From: Inquilinus limosus
GTDB lineage: Bacteria > Pseudomonadota > Alphaproteobacteria > DSM-16000 > Inquilinaceae
Direction: 5' to 3'
Assembly (NCBI RefSeq): GCF_002195995.1
Contig: NZ_NHON01000013.1
Span: forward strand, 1-64,000
DNA length: 64,000 nucleotides
Positions 62,819-64,000 of this stretch are shown piece by piece (the first letter of the stretch is position 1; each line of letters starts with the position of its first letter). The notes beneath the pieces were generated by a model. That model was given only the letters and a program-made list of their open reading frames with translations. It ran no database searches and was not told the DNA's origin. The translations under genes and the position numbers were made by a program.

Positions 62819-63754
62819 ATGGCCATTGTTGCCAACACCTTCACCACCTTCTCGGCGATCGGCAATCGGGAAGACCTGGCGGACAAGATCTACAACATCT
62901 CGCCGACCGACACGCCGTTCATGGCGGCCATCGGCAAGAACAAGGCGACCGCGGTTCTGCACGAGTGGCAGACGGACGCGCTGGATCCGCCGGCCGACAA
63001 TGCACAGCTCGAAGGCGATGAGACCGCCTTCGCGGCCGTCACCCCGACCGTCCGTCTCGGCAATCGGTGCCAGATCAGCAAGAAGTCGGTGGTTGTTTCC
63101 GGGACCCAGGATGCCGTCGACAAGGCGGGTCGCGGCCGGGAAATGGTCTACCAGATGATGCTGAAGTCCAAGTCGCTGCGGCGCGACATGGAGCGCGTTC
63201 TGACCAACAACCAGGCGCCTGTCACCGGCAACACCACAACCGCCCGCCAGCTTCGTCCGCTGTGTGGCTGGTACGCCACCAACGACAATCGCGGCGCCGG
63301 CGGGGCCGATGGCACCGCCTCCGCGGCGGCGACTGATGGCACCCAGCGGGCGCTGACGGAGGCGCTGGCCAAGGGCGTGCTGCAGGCGACCTGGGACCAG
63401 GGCGGCGACGTCGACCTCATCATGGTCGGGTCGTTCAACAAGACCGTCATCTCCGGCTTCACGGGCAACGTGACCAAGATGCAGGACACGTCCAACCAGA
63501 AGCTGTCGGCCAACATCGACGTGTACCGGAGCGACTTCGGCACGCACCAGATCAAGGCCAACCGCTTCCAGCGCGCTCGCGATGCTCACTTCCTGGACAC
63601 CAGCATGTGGGCACTGGCGACCCTGCGCGCGCCCTTCACCGAGGATCTGGCCAAGACCGGCGACGCGACCAAGGCGCACATCATCACCGAGTACACCCTG
63701 GAGGCCCGCAACGAGGCGGCCAGCGGCATCGTCGCCGATCTGCTCACCTCGTAA
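62819..63754 (+). CDS. Major capsid protein (SU10-like, HK97 fold)
   Basis: A 311-residue protein with NREDLADKIYNISPTDTPFM at the N-terminus and WALATLRAPFTEDLAKTGDA near the C-terminus, both typical of the SU10 major capsid family. The length matches that family. A strong terminator follows, as usual for a highly expressed gene. Confidence 0.9.
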   Translation: MAIVANTFTTFSAIGNREDLADKIYNISPTDTPFMAAIGKNKATAVLHEWQTDALDPPADNAQLEGDETAFAAVTPTVRLGNRCQISKKSVVVSGTQDAVDKAGRGREMVYQMMLKSKSLRRDMERVLTNNQAPVTGNTTTARQLRPLCGWYATNDNRGAGGADGTASAAATDGTQRALTEALAKGVLQATWDQGGDVDLIMVGSFNKTVISGFTGNVTKMQDTSNQKLSANIDVYRSDFGTHQIKANRFQRARDAHFLDTSMWALATLRAPFTEDLAKTGDATKAHIITEYTLEARNEAASGIVADLLTS

Positions 63755-63777
63755 GACGGGCGACACGGACTGACTGA

Positions 63778-63803
63778 GGGCGCCTTCGGGCGCCCTTTTC
63801 TTT
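63778..63803 (+). terminator. Intrinsic terminator after the capsid gene
   Basis: GGGCGCC-TTCG-GGCGCCC stem with a UUCG tetraloop (63778-63795), followed by TTTTCTTTT. It separates the capsid gene from the following tail or head-completion genes. Confidence 0.9.
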
Positions 63804-63815
63804 TGGAGGGCCTTC

Positions 63816-64000
63816 ATGGGCTGGAACATCAAGCAGAATGCCGATGGGACCGTCTCGCTTGTGGACGGAGCCGCCGGCAAGCCTGACGACGCGGTCATTT
63901 TCGGCCGCGGCGCCACCGACACGGACATCACCTGGCTTGCGCTTCGCAATGCCACTGGCGTCCTGACCTACATCTACCCGAACGCGACGGCGGATGGTGT
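63816..64000 (+). CDS. Start of a hypothetical phage structural gene (cut by window end)
   Basis: ATG at 63816 with GGAGG 6 bp upstream. The visible 61 residues (MGWNIKQNADGTVSLVDG start) are beta-rich with Asp/Gly turns, compatible with a decoration, fibre or head-completion protein. No stop before the window ends. Confidence 0.6.
   Translation, partial: MGWNIKQNADGTVSLVDGAAGKPDDAVIFGRGATDTDITWLALRNATGVLTYIYPNATADG

Larger units (their letters stand above)
45540..64000. mobile_element. Integrated prophage with SU10-like head genes (right end not in window)
   Basis: From the tRNA fragment rightwards every gene is phage-like: integrase, excisionase-like protein, repressor with operators, Cro-like protein, DnaB helicase, replication protein, terminase subunits, portal, scaffold and capsid. 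Gene order and orientation are those of an intact temperate phage: leftward integration genes, rightward lytic genes. Tail and lysis genes and attR must lie beyond base 64000. Confidence 0.93.

Overview
The window is GC-rich, densely packed bacterial DNA with alphaproteobacterial features: several ABC importers, LacI/GntR/TetR regulators, GMC oxidoreductases and a six-gene hyf-type membrane cluster. A Rhodospirillales (Inquilinus/Azospirillum-like) host is my best guess. No rRNA or complete tRNA is present to confirm it.

Region 1 (1-2712) has a tandem 152-bp hairpin repeat that cuts into an ABC ATPase gene, a BMP-type binding protein, and a small secreted protein. Region 2 (2714-14070) is an aromatic or amine catabolic block. 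A leftward operon encodes a gentisate 1,2-dioxygenase-like bicupin, an LVIVD propeller, a RidA protein, a GST-like enzyme, a NitT/TauT-type importer and a 3-hydroxyacyl-CoA dehydrogenase. Two GMC oxidoreductases and a GntR regulator complete it. The same CAACCA-N7-TGGTTG palindrome lies before the dioxygenase and before the regulator.

Region 3 (14212-18238) is a TetR - MHS transporter - acetylpolyamine amidohydrolase-like - aspartoacylase-like operon with its own operator. Region 4 (18350-37489) is a sugar-acid or glycoside uptake and breakdown island. LacI no. 1 faces a family-5 binding protein and two large glycosidase-like enzymes. LacI no. 2 faces a fused double CaiB CoA-transferase and a MaoC-like protein. 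An enolase-superfamily dehydratase, a second family-5 binding protein and a full Dpp-type permease/ATPase set follow. An identical 16-bp palindrome precedes the CoA-transferase and the dehydratase genes. The chemistry is not obvious from known pathways.

Region 5 (37589-45485) has a small hypothetical gene, an XRE regulator and hyfBCEFGI-like genes. The large subunit lacks the first pair of nickel-ligand cysteines, so this looks like an energy-converting hydrogenase-related (Ehr) complex rather than a hydrogenase.

Region 6 (45537-64000, continuing beyond the window) is a prophage integrated in the 3' end of a tRNA-Ile(CAT) gene. It starts with a compositionally odd Abi/HEPN-like gene and a tyrosine integrase. 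A leftward early operon follows (excisionase-like, RHH and CHC2 zinc-finger proteins), then a CI-like repressor with two matching operators, a Cro-like gene and a rightward replication module (DnaB and a loader-like protein). Last come SU10-like head genes: small and large terminase, portal, scaffold and major capsid.
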